Source of the DNA: Dokdonella sp. | Lineage (GTDB): Bacteria > Pseudomonadota > Gammaproteobacteria > Xanthomonadales > Rhodanobacteraceae | Direction of reading: 5' to 3' | DNA length: 64,000 nucleotides | Assembly: GCF_017744955.1 (NCBI RefSeq) | Contig: NZ_JAGIAG010000006.1 | Location: 1 to 64,000, forward strand | Part shown: positions 48,506-56,051 of the stretch, in pieces | Layout: each line of letters starts with the position of its first letter | Numbering within the stretch: the first letter of the stretch is position 1 | Position numbers and translations under genes: made by a program | Notes under the pieces: generated by a model | Databases searched by the model: none | What the model was told of the DNA's origin: nothing | The model's input: only the letters and a program-made list of their open reading frames with translations

Positions 48506-49315
48506 ATGACCACCACCCCACATCGCACCGCGACGCGCCAGGAATGGCGCGCCGAGCGCATCGAGCTGCTGCAGGCGGAAAAGGAGCTGACCCGCCGCAG
48601 CGACGAACTGGCGCGGCAGCGCCAGGCGCTGCCGTGGGTGCGCATCGACGAGCCGTACCGCTTCGACACCGACCAGGGCCGCGCGACGCTGGCCGACCTC
48701 TTCCGCGGCCGTTCGCAGCTGCTGGTCTACCACTTCATGTTCGGCACCGAGTTCGCCGCCGGCTGCCCGTCGTGCTCGTCGATCGCCGACGGCTTCAACG
48801 GCTTCTTCGTGCACCTGGAGAACCACGACGTCGCCTTCACCGCCGTCTCGCTGGCGCCGCTGGCGAAACTGCAGGCGTACAAGCGGCGCATGGGATGGAG
48901 CTTCCCGTGGGCGTCGTCGGCGGGCAGCACGTTCAACGCCGACTTCAACGTGTGGTTCGACGAAGAGCAGATGCGCCGGGGCATGGAATACAACTACCGG
49001 CGCGAGACGTCGTTCGCGTGGCGCGAAGGGGAAGCCGCCGGCGAGGGAGTGGAAGCGCAACTCGCGACGACGTGCGGAACCGACGTGTCCAACTACCACC
49101 GCGACCGGCCGGGCCTGAGCGCGTTCGTGCTGCAGGACGGCGTCGTGCATCACACCTACTCCACCTACGCGCGCGGGCTCGACGGGCTCTGGGGCGTCTA
49201 CCAGTGGCTCGACCGCGCACCGAAGGGGCGCAACGAAGACGGCATCTGGTGGCGGCGCCACGACGAGTACGACGACGTCGCGGCGGGCAGCGCAGTCGCG
49301 TCATGCTGCGCCTGA
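48506..49315 (+). CDS. DUF899 family thioredoxin-fold protein
   Basis: A 269-residue protein of the DUF899 family, thioredoxin-like proteins of unknown activity. Family blocks are clear: KELTRRSDELARQRQALPWV near residue 30, LADLFRGRSQLLVYHFMFG near 65, a redox-like CPSCSS motif near residue 91, then GWSFPWASS and the C-terminal FVLQDGVVHHTYSTYARG and LDGLWGVYQWLD. It ends ASCCA, adding two adjacent Cys. The next gene starts inside it (13-base overlap), so the two are co-translated. A role in thiol or small-molecule redox chemistry is inferred from the fold and CxxC. Confidence 0.9.
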   Translation: MTTTPHRTATRQEWRAERIELLQAEKELTRRSDELARQRQALPWVRIDEPYRFDTDQGRATLADLFRGRSQLLVYHFMFGTEFAAGCPSCSSIADGFNGFFVHLENHDVAFTAVSLAPLAKLQAYKRRMGWSFPWASSAGSTFNADFNVWFDEEQMRRGMEYNYRRETSFAWREGEAAGEGVEAQLATTCGTDVSNYHRDRPGLSAFVLQDGVVHHTYSTYARGLDGLWGVYQWLDRAPKGRNEDGIWWRRHDEYDDVAAGSAVASCCA

Positions 49316-50148
49316 GCCCAGCCATCGGCTCCGGCGCTATCGCCGCCTGCCGGGACGTCCCGTCCCGGCACGGCGACTCGCGGGTCTTCTTCGGCCTCTG
49401 CGCGATGCTGTTCGTCGCCGGCGCGGCGGTGACGATCCTCTGCCACGAGCCGGCGGCGAACGCGGAACCGGGGCCCGGCGGCTGGACGCTGCCGGGCGCG
49501 TGGGCCGCGATGTGCGGAACGTCGCCGTCGGCATCGGCCGTGACGTTCCTCGTCCTGTGGTCGGCGATGACGCTGGCGATGATGCTGCCCTCGTTCGCGC
49601 CGGCCCTGTGGCGCTGGCGCGTTTCGCTCGCGGCAGGCCGCACGAGGCGGCTCGCCGGTGCCGTCGCGATGGCCGGCCTCGGCTACTTCGTCGCGTGGAG
49701 CGTCGTCGGCCTGTGCGCGTTCGCGGCGAGCCGCGTCGCGGCGATCGTCGTTCTGCGCGAACCGGGTGTCGTGCTGGCGTTCCCGATCGTCGGCGGCGCC
49801 GTCGTCGCGCTCGCCGGCGCGTTGCAGTTCAGCGCTTGGAAGGCCCGCCATCTCGACGCCTGCCGCGGCTGGCCCGCCTGCAGCCGCGACGGCAGCGCGA
49901 GCCTCGCCGCGGCCTGGCGGCGCGGCCTGCACCTCGGCCGCCACTGCGTGTGCAGCTGCGCCGGATGGACGACGGCGCTGCTCGTCGGCGGCTCGATGGA
50001 TCTCGGCGCGATGACGCTGGCGACGGTGGCGATCACGGCGGAACGCCTCGCCGCGGACGGCAAGTCGGCCGCGCGCATCGGCGGCGCGATCGCCGTCGGC
50101 CTCGGGCTGGCGCGCCTGGCGAGCGCCGCGGTTCTCGCCTGGCGGTGA
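49303..50148 (+). CDS. DUF2182 family integral membrane protein
   Basis: A 281-residue membrane protein with about six helices (30-50, 76-97, 118-140, 150-170, 220-245, 258-278). It is related to the DUF2182 'predicted metal-binding integral membrane protein' family: the second helix is rich in Met (WSAMTLAMMLPSFAP), followed by Cys/His-rich loops (HLDACRGWPACS and HLGRHCVCSC) that could bind metal. It overlaps the DUF899 gene by 13 bases. The recurrent DUF899-DUF2182 pairing suggests a membrane redox or metal-handling unit. The stop abuts the stop of the convergent M28 gene with no bases between. Confidence 0.85.
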   Translation: MLRLSPAIGSGAIAACRDVPSRHGDSRVFFGLCAMLFVAGAAVTILCHEPAANAEPGPGGWTLPGAWAAMCGTSPSASAVTFLVLWSAMTLAMMLPSFAPALWRWRVSLAAGRTRRLAGAVAMAGLGYFVAWSVVGLCAFAASRVAAIVVLREPGVVLAFPIVGGAVVALAGALQFSAWKARHLDACRGWPACSRDGSASLAAAWRRGLHLGRHCVCSCAGWTTALLVGGSMDLGAMTLATVAITAERLAADGKSAARIGGAIAVGLGLARLASAAVLAWR

Positions 50149-51798
50149 TCAGCGCCGCGCGGACGCGGTCCGCTCGCGCACCGCCTTGAATTCCGATCCG
50201 GCCTTCCACGCCGGCCAGCGCGTGGAATCGGCGAGGTCGCGGCCGATGTCGGCCATCACGGCGATGTCCTGCACCGCGCCGGCGAGATTCCAGTCCGGGC
50301 CGTAGGCGTCGCAGGGCTGGTGGTAGCAGCGGCCGGTGTAGTCGTCGACCCACTTCTGCCCGGCCGCGCGCCCGCCGTCGACGAGATCGGATGCGCCGGC
50401 GATGCCCATCATCAGCAGCACCGGCACGCCGCGCTTGGCGAACGAGAAGTGGTCCGCGCGATAGAACAGGCCGCGCTCGGGCAGGCTCTCGGGGGTGACG
50501 CTGCGCCCCTGCGCCTTGGCGTATTTCGCCAGATCGTCTTCGAGCGTGTCCTGCCCCGCGCCGACGAGAATCACGTCGCGCGCCTTGCCGGCGGTCTGCA
50601 GGATGTCGAGGGTCAGGTTGGCGACCGTCTTCTCCAGCGGATGCACCGGGTCGAGCGCGTAGGCTTCCGAACCGAGCAGACCGCGTTCTTCCGCGGTCCA
50701 CAGTCCGAACACCACGCTGCGCTTGGGCGCCGGCTGCGCCTTGAACGTGCGCGCGATCTCCAGCAACGCGGCGACGCCGAGCGCATCGTCGTTCGCGCCG
50801 CGGCGGATCGTGTCGCCCTTCGCGTCCGCCAGGCCCTTGCCGTAGGCGTCCCAGTGCGCGCCGTAGAACACGACTTCGTGCGGCTGCTCGCTGCCGGCCA
50901 GCTTCGCCAGCACGTTGTGGCTCTGCACGACTTCGTGCGCGACCGGAATGTCGGCCGAGAACGTCGTGTTCTTCAGTGCCAGCGGGCGGAAATCCGGCCG
51001 CCGCGCGGCCTTGCGCTGCGCGGCGAGATCCAGTCCCGCGTCGGCGAACAACTTCGTCGCCGCCTCGCCCGAGATCCAGCCTTGCAGCGCGAGGCGGCTC
51101 AGCTTTTCCGGCGTGCGCTCGATGTCGTAGTTCTCGCCCTGCGGACTGGTGACGACGTTCCAGCCGTATCCCGCGCCGGGCGTGTCGTGCACGATCAGCG
51201 CGCCGATCGCGCCGCGACGCGAGGCTTCCTCGAATTTGTAGGTCCAGCGGCCGTAGTAGGTCATCGTCTTGCCGCCGAAGCGGCCGGCGGCCGGTTCGCC
51301 CTTGGTCGCTTCGAAATCCGGATCGTTGACCAGGAACACCGCGACCTTGCCGGCGAGGTCAGCACCCTTGAAGTCGTCCCACTTCCGCTCCGGCGCGTCG
51401 ACGCCGTAGCCAACGAAGACCAGAGGCGCATGGTCGATCACCGCGCGGTCCTCGGGGCGGACCGTCGAGAGATACACCTCCCGGCCACGCTGCCAGGTTT
51501 GCGTCTTGCCGCCGATCGTCACGCCCAGCGTCGCCGGCGTGCCGAGTTTCGTGTGCAGCAGGGAGGCGACCTGCACCCAGCTCCCGTTCCGAGCGCCCGG
51601 TTCCAGTCCCAGCGCCTGGAAGCGGCCGATCAGATAGCCCACCGTGCGCTCCTCGCCCACCGTGCCTGGGGCGCGGCCCTCGAAGAAATCGGAGGCGAGC
51701 GTCCGCACGGTGTCGGCGAGGCGGTCGGCGTCGATGTCCTGTGCGGCAACGGGCGACGCGAGGGAGGAAAGCAGCAAGGCGACGAGCGAGAACTTCAT
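50149..51798 (-). CDS. Secreted M28-family metallopeptidase (aminopeptidase-like)
   Basis: A 549-residue exported zinc peptidase. Signal peptide 1-19 (LASPVAA-Q); ATG 51798 is preferred to an upstream in-frame start (51843) because it places the signal peptide at the N-terminus. A PA-like insert domain spans about 100-280. The M28 ligand set is intact: His315 and Asp317 (AHWDAYG), Asp338 (GANDDALG), Glu370/Glu371 (AEERGLLGSE), Asp398 (LTLDI) and His493 (YHQPCDAYG). The enzyme should cleave N-terminal residues from peptides in the periplasm or outside the cell. It is monocistronic, with a 291-base gap before the next gene. Confidence 0.92.
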   Translation of the reverse strand: MKFSLVALLLSSLASPVAAQDIDADRLADTVRTLASDFFEGRAPGTVGEERTVGYLIGRFQALGLEPGARNGSWVQVASLLHTKLGTPATLGVTIGGKTQTWQRGREVYLSTVRPEDRAVIDHAPLVFVGYGVDAPERKWDDFKGADLAGKVAVFLVNDPDFEATKGEPAAGRFGGKTMTYYGRWTYKFEEASRRGAIGALIVHDTPGAGYGWNVVTSPQGENYDIERTPEKLSRLALQGWISGEAATKLFADAGLDLAAQRKAARRPDFRPLALKNTTFSADIPVAHEVVQSHNVLAKLAGSEQPHEVVFYGAHWDAYGKGLADAKGDTIRRGANDDALGVAALLEIARTFKAQPAPKRSVVFGLWTAEERGLLGSEAYALDPVHPLEKTVANLTLDILQTAGKARDVILVGAGQDTLEDDLAKYAKAQGRSVTPESLPERGLFYRADHFSFAKRGVPVLLMMGIAGASDLVDGGRAAGQKWVDDYTGRCYHQPCDAYGPDWNLAGAVQDIAVMADIGRDLADSTRWPAWKAGSEFKAVRERTASARR

Positions 51799-51944
51799 TG
51801 GGCTGTCCGGTGCAAGGTGGCGCGAAAGCGCGCGGGGAGACATTCACGCGATCGGGCGCGAACTTCGGAGGACTTCCGATTTTGCCGCCATTCCCACAAG
51901 GCGTTCCACCATCGAAGACTGCTCATCCGAGTCGCCGCCTTCCA

Positions 51945-51970
51945 TGGATGCCTGCGTTCGCGGGCATGAC
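51945..51970. repeat. Dispersed 'WMPAFAGMT'-type repeat copy
   Basis: The core TGGATGCCTGCGTTCGCGGGCATGACG is a typical copy of the small intergenic repeat whose spurious translation reads WMPAFAGMT. Seventeen bases of it (from GGATGCC on) recur exactly at 63614-63630. It lies in the 291-base gap between the M28 and ChaC-like genes, where nothing else was recognised. Confidence 0.6.
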
Positions 51971-52089
51971 GTCAGGCGAGTGAATCGGACTTGCCTCAGC
52001 CGTGCGGGCGCTTGCTTCCCGACGCGCAGAAGTCGGCAAGCGACCGCACGCTGTACCATGCGCGCAGGACGTTTCGCTCGCCACTACCG

Positions 52090-52668
52090 ATGTCTCACGA
52101 CACGATCGCGCTCAACCAGCGCATGAACCGTTTCGGCGGCCACGCGCAGGTGTGGTTGTTCGGCTACGGGTCGCTGATCTACAAAGCCGATTTTCCGTAC
52201 ATCGAACGGCGCCCGGCGCGCATCCGCGACTGGTCGCGCCGCTTCTGGCAGGGCTCGCACGACCACCGCGGCACGCCCGACGCGCCCGGCCGCGTGCTGA
52301 CCCTGGTGCCGGATCCGGGCGCGCTCTGCGCCGGCATGGCCTACCTGATCACGCCGGAAGTGTTCGCCCATCTCGACCATCGCGAAAAGAACGGCTACCT
52401 GCGTCACGCGACGACGATCGAGTTCGACGACGGCGACCGCGTGGAAGGACTCGTCTACATCGCATCACGCACCAACGCGGCTTGGCTCGGCCCGGCCTCG
52501 GAGGCGGAGATCGCGCGCCGTATCGCGACCTCGGAAGGGCCGAGCGGCCCCAACCGCGACTACCTCACGCACCTCGCCGAGGCGCTGCGCGCGCTCGGCG
52601 AGCATGACGCGCACGTGTTCGCCGTCGAGAAGCACCTGAATGCGCTCGACCGTCGGGAACCCGGCTGA
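52090..52668 (+). CDS. chaC: ChaC-like gamma-glutamylcyclotransferase
   Basis: A 192-residue enzyme predicted to cleave glutathione to 5-oxoproline and Cys-Gly in the cytoplasm. The family glycine loop FGYGSLIYK (about 23-31), the segment RRFWQGSHDHRGTPDAPGRV and the catalytic-Glu region LDHREKNGY (Glu near residue 99) are all present. Length is close to ChaC2-type proteins (about 180-230). ATG 52090 fits the family N-terminus. It lies alone between the M28 gene and the RluF-like gene. Confidence 0.92.
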   Translation: MSHDTIALNQRMNRFGGHAQVWLFGYGSLIYKADFPYIERRPARIRDWSRRFWQGSHDHRGTPDAPGRVLTLVPDPGALCAGMAYLITPEVFAHLDHREKNGYLRHATTIEFDDGDRVEGLVYIASRTNAAWLGPASEAEIARRIATSEGPSGPNRDYLTHLAEALRALGEHDAHVFAVEKHLNALDRREPG

Positions 52669-52795
52669 GGGTATCGACGTCCGGCCGATCGTTTTCTCTA
52701 CAGAAGGAGGAATACTCGCTGCCGCATGACTGCCGAAACGCCTGCCCGCGGCGCACACCTTTAGACTGCACGCCCTGCTTTCCCGATCCTTGCCC

Positions 52796-53518
52796 ATGTC
52801 CGACCCCGTTCGTCTCGCCAAACGCGTCGCCGCCCTGCTCCGCTGTTCCCGCGCGGAGGCCGAGCGCTACATCGAGGGCGGCTGGGTATCGGTCGACGGG
52901 GTGGTGATCGAACAGCCGCAGCATCGGGTGTCGACCGAGACGGTGACCGTCGATCCCGATGCTCGCCTCGAAGCGGAAGAACCCGCGACCGTTCTGCTGC
53001 ACAAGCCCGCCGGCTTCGACACCATCAGCGGTCCCAATCCGGCCACGGCACTGGTAACGCCGGCGACGCGCTGGGCGGAGGACGTTTCCGGCGTGCGCCC
53101 GCTCAAGCGCCATTTCGTCCGGCTGACGCCGCTGGTGCCGCTCGACCGCGACGGCAGCGGCCTGATGGCTCTGACCCAGGACGGCCGCGTCTGGCGCAGG
53201 CTCACCGAAGACGGCGACCAGATCGAGCAGGAGTTCATCGTCGAAGTCCGTGGCGAGATCGCGCCCTACGGCTTGCACCGCCTCAACCACGGCCTCAGTC
53301 ACCAGGGGCGCGTGCTGCCCCCGTGCAAGGTCAGCTGGCAAAACGAAACCCGCCTGCGCTTCGCGATCAAGGCGGTCCAGGGCGGGCAGCTGCGCGACAT
53401 GTGCGCGCAGGTCGGGCTCGAGGTCGTGGCGATCCGGCGCATCCGCATCGGCAAGATCTCGCTCGGCAAGATGCCCGCGGGGGCTTGGCGCTATCTGCCG
53501 GTCGGCGAGCGCTTTTGA
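52796..53518 (+). CDS. rluF: RluF/RsuA-type 23S rRNA pseudouridine synthase
   Basis: A 240-residue RNA-modifying enzyme. An S4 RNA-binding domain (about 5-55; VAALLRCSRAEAERYIEGGW) is followed by the catalytic RsuA-type domain. The catalytic Asp is in PLDRDGSGLMAL (around 118), where the usual GRLDxxxxGL reads VPLDRDGSGL. LLHKPAGFDT and the C-terminal QLRDMCAQVGLEV with RIRIGKISL also fit. ATG 52796 is preferred to TTG 52790. The ygjP gene begins 4 bases after its stop, so the two are co-transcribed. The RluF assignment within RsuA/RluB/E/F is by similarity of the N-terminus and is less sure than the family. Confidence 0.85.
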   Translation: MSDPVRLAKRVAALLRCSRAEAERYIEGGWVSVDGVVIEQPQHRVSTETVTVDPDARLEAEEPATVLLHKPAGFDTISGPNPATALVTPATRWAEDVSGVRPLKRHFVRLTPLVPLDRDGSGLMALTQDGRVWRRLTEDGDQIEQEFIVEVRGEIAPYGLHRLNHGLSHQGRVLPPCKVSWQNETRLRFAIKAVQGGQLRDMCAQVGLEVVAIRRIRIGKISLGKMPAGAWRYLPVGERF

Positions 53519-53522
53519 GGCG

Positions 53523-54035
53523 ATGCTCTTGAAGTACCTCGCGGGATATCCCGAAGCCACCCAAGCGCGAGTTCGCGACCTGATCGCGCAGGACCGGCTC
53601 GGCACGTACTTGCGCGACAAGTACCGCGAGCCGCACGAGGTGCGCACCGACAAGGCGCTGTACGACTACGTGCAGGCAGTGAAGGAGCGCCACCTACGCA
53701 AGGCCGAACCGCTCAACAAGGTCGTCTACGACGGCAAGCTGCAGGTGGTGAAGCATGCACTCGGCACGCACACCGCGGTGTCCCGCGCGCAGGGCAGCCG
53801 GCTCAAGGCCAGTCGCGAAATCCGCATCGCCAGCGTGTTCCGCGATGCCCCGGCGGACTTCCTGAAGATGATCGTGGTGCACGAACTGGCACACTTGAAG
53901 GAACGCGAGCACAACAAGGCTTTCTACCAGTTGTGCACGCACATCGAGGCGGACTACCACCAGTTGGAGTTCGACTTGCGGCTGTATCTGACCCATTTGG
54001 AATGCAAAGCCGGGATGGTCGGTAGCGGGAGCTAA
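53523..54035 (+). CDS. ygjP: YgjP-like zinc metalloprotease (DUF45)
   Basis: A 170-residue protein very like E. coli YgjP along its length, with the zinc motif VVHELAHLKEREHNKAFY (HExxH plus downstream His). Also conserved are LGTHTAVSRAQGSRLKA and KALYDYVQAVK. The family's substrate is unknown. ATG 53523 begins 4 bases after the rluF-like stop. It is the last high-GC gene before the lower-GC defence-like island, so its 3' flank is the likely island boundary. Confidence 0.92.
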   Translation: MLLKYLAGYPEATQARVRDLIAQDRLGTYLRDKYREPHEVRTDKALYDYVQAVKERHLRKAEPLNKVVYDGKLQVVKHALGTHTAVSRAQGSRLKASREIRIASVFRDAPADFLKMIVVHELAHLKEREHNKAFYQLCTHIEADYHQLEFDLRLYLTHLECKAGMVGSGS

Positions 54036-54296
54036 AATAAGGAATGGGTTGGCGCGGAAGGGCAATGGGAGATCAATGGGAGATCAACGTCCGCGTTCGG
54101 CCAGAAGCGGACATTCGACGACTAACCGCATGAGCCGTAGCGCCTTTCCGCGCGCCGCCCTGCCTGTCTGGACAGCCCAGAGAAGACGAAACTGATCGCA
54201 CAAACACCTTAGGCGGAATTCAGTACCACGCGGTATCGGCACTCAGGAGTGAGGCAGTGCAGGGACCAATCCCGAAAAGCATATCCAAATAGCCCA
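54036..54296. other. Left flank of the low-GC island
   Basis: A 261-base gap with no gene. It contains two perfect tandem copies of CAATGGGAGAT (54063-54084) and a TGTCCGC-type hairpin (54089-54112), then AT-richer sequence that leads to the 3' end of the PLD gene. Base composition falls here from the level of the flanking genes to that of the island. Confidence 0.5.
54089..54112. repeat. TGTCCGC-type hairpin repeat at left island edge
   Basis: GTCCGC-G-TTC (54089-54098) pairs with GAAGCGGAC (54104-54112) around a GGCCA loop, followed by ATTCGAC. This is the core of a widespread small intergenic repeat whose spurious translations read RPKADI or DPKRT. A degenerate copy lies at the other edge of the island (59900-59925). 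Confidence 0.5.
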
Positions 54297-56051
54297 TCAC
54301 GCTATATGCGCATTGTCGAAAACACAGATAACGTGATCGGCGGCACGCGCTCCACCTACGTACACACCAATCTCCTGTAAAGGTTGATGGGACGATCCGT
54401 CGGTGGAAAGCCAGTTTTGACTAGAGATCACCACGGAATCGTCGTCCCAGGCCAAGATCTTCGCATGCAGTCGAGGATCGTGAACCGCTCTAAGCGTAAG
54501 GCCTTCGGATTGAGACCAAAGAATCAACTCCGACGCACCACCCGGGGTTAGGCCACCACTACTCCGATTAAAGTAGATGCGAGCGGCGATGCCCCGTTCG
54601 CTTTGCGCGGCCGCAACGGCTGGGAGAAGAACTGCTCGCTTTCCAACTTCGCTCACACGGTGGCTCGCTACAAATATCCGCTTGCTCGCCCCATCTCGGG
54701 CCTTGCGTACAAAGCTTGCATGAGCATCCCCGACAACGACTGCCATGGGCACCTTCATCCCCGAAGGTTTTTGTTGAGTCTTGCAGCTCACTGCGAACCG
54801 ACTGAGCTCCCCAGTAAGTTTGTTCCAATGCCCCTCTCGCCCTTGCGATAGGCGAGCCAAAGCGCCCATCACTTGACCGACCAGCTCCGGATCACGGCAT
54901 CGCACGGTGGCGTCGAAGCTGACGTATCCGGTCGAAAGCCAGTTGCACGACCCAACCGACGCAGAGAAACGCCCCCGACCGAGGTCGTCGGCGATGAGCA
55001 GTTTCGCATGTGAGTGCGTCGAGAAGTTGTGCAAGCTTATGAACGAATCAAGGCCAGCCGATGCCAGCTCCGCTTTAGTCCGCCCTACGAGCGCCAGAGT
55101 ACTGCGGTAATCGTCAGTGTTGTCACCTTGGCCCCACAGAATGTCTGTCTGAACGCCGCGCATTGCAGCTTGCTTAAGGAGAGGAAGCACAAAGTCCAGA
55201 CCGTCGTCAGAGATGAACGTGGAATGGATGAACACCCGAGTGTAGGCCTTCGCTATTGCCGATTTCAAAGCTGCCCGATGCGCATCCCCGCCAAGCACAA
55301 GATCCTCGCGGGAGAATGCGCAATCCGAAATGACGGGGATGGTCTCTGGGGCCACTACCCGAAATGTTGGTCCTACGTTTGCTTGCGGCGTTTCCGTCTT
55401 TGTCCGGTCAACGCGTTCCGCCGCTTCCAGAATGATCGTTGCTAGGCGCCCAGCACGAGGCGGCAGGCCGTCCACGCGGCCATTCTTCACTGTCAGAAGC
55501 GCGTAGTACCTCGCCAGCCGTTGACTGCTGGGCTCAACGCCAATGATCTCTTCATCTTCATCGGTCAGGCTTGCCAGTAGCTCGCTCGGCTCCGGCTGAC
55601 TGAGTTCAGTCTCAGGCTCAAGGACGAGAATAGACGATCGGTCCGGCCTCTCATCGAGCCTGTGGCGCGGGATTGCCTGTAATTCGTAGCTGCGAAATGG
55701 GCTGCCGGTCAACTGATCTACGAAAAACGCAATCCATCTCTTCATCGACTTTCTGGCGGACGGCAACTCGTCGCTCGCGCCGACGCGCTCGCCAGCGGCA
55801 GTGGGTGAGAAGACATGTCCTCGCGCCGTACTTTCAACCTGGATCCAACCGGCTCGCATGAGACGCACGATCATCTCGATGATGACTCGTCTCGGCAGAT
55901 TGGACTCGGAGACCAAGTCAGCAACCGAGCTCGGGCGCTGAACCAAAGCCTGCAGTATCAATTGCTCAACGATGCTCCAAGGGCGCCCCTTCAGCAGGTG
56001 AAATCTGCGCTTTCCTCGCAGCAGTGGCAACGCAACGCGCAACTCGCTCAT
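54297..56051 (-). CDS. Phospholipase D family nuclease-like protein, MkoB-like (Mokosh type I)
   Basis: A 584-residue protein. An N-terminal winged-helix domain (about 22-95; SVADLVSESNLPRRVIIEMI) precedes two PLD catalytic motifs in one chain: HAKLLIAD (His348, Lys350, Asp355) with GSCNWLSTGY, and HAKILAWD (His529, Lys531, Asp536) with SSQNWLST. Both HKD sets look intact, so a phosphodiesterase or nuclease active site is expected. The start overlaps the stop of the helicase gene (ATGA), so both are translated together. Codon use and GC are clearly lower than in the neighbours. A helicase-kinase gene followed by a PLD gene is the architecture described for type I Mokosh anti-phage systems; the label is from architecture, not from a search. 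Confidence 0.8.
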   Translation of the reverse strand: MSELRVALPLLRGKRRFHLLKGRPWSIVEQLILQALVQRPSSVADLVSESNLPRRVIIEMIVRLMRAGWIQVESTARGHVFSPTAAGERVGASDELPSARKSMKRWIAFFVDQLTGSPFRSYELQAIPRHRLDERPDRSSILVLEPETELSQPEPSELLASLTDEDEEIIGVEPSSQRLARYYALLTVKNGRVDGLPPRAGRLATIILEAAERVDRTKTETPQANVGPTFRVVAPETIPVISDCAFSREDLVLGGDAHRAALKSAIAKAYTRVFIHSTFISDDGLDFVLPLLKQAAMRGVQTDILWGQGDNTDDYRSTLALVGRTKAELASAGLDSFISLHNFSTHSHAKLLIADDLGRGRFSASVGSCNWLSTGYVSFDATVRCRDPELVGQVMGALARLSQGREGHWNKLTGELSRFAVSCKTQQKPSGMKVPMAVVVGDAHASFVRKARDGASKRIFVASHRVSEVGKRAVLLPAVAAAQSERGIAARIYFNRSSGGLTPGGASELILWSQSEGLTLRAVHDPRLHAKILAWDDDSVVISSQNWLSTDGSSHQPLQEIGVYVGGARAADHVICVFDNAHIA

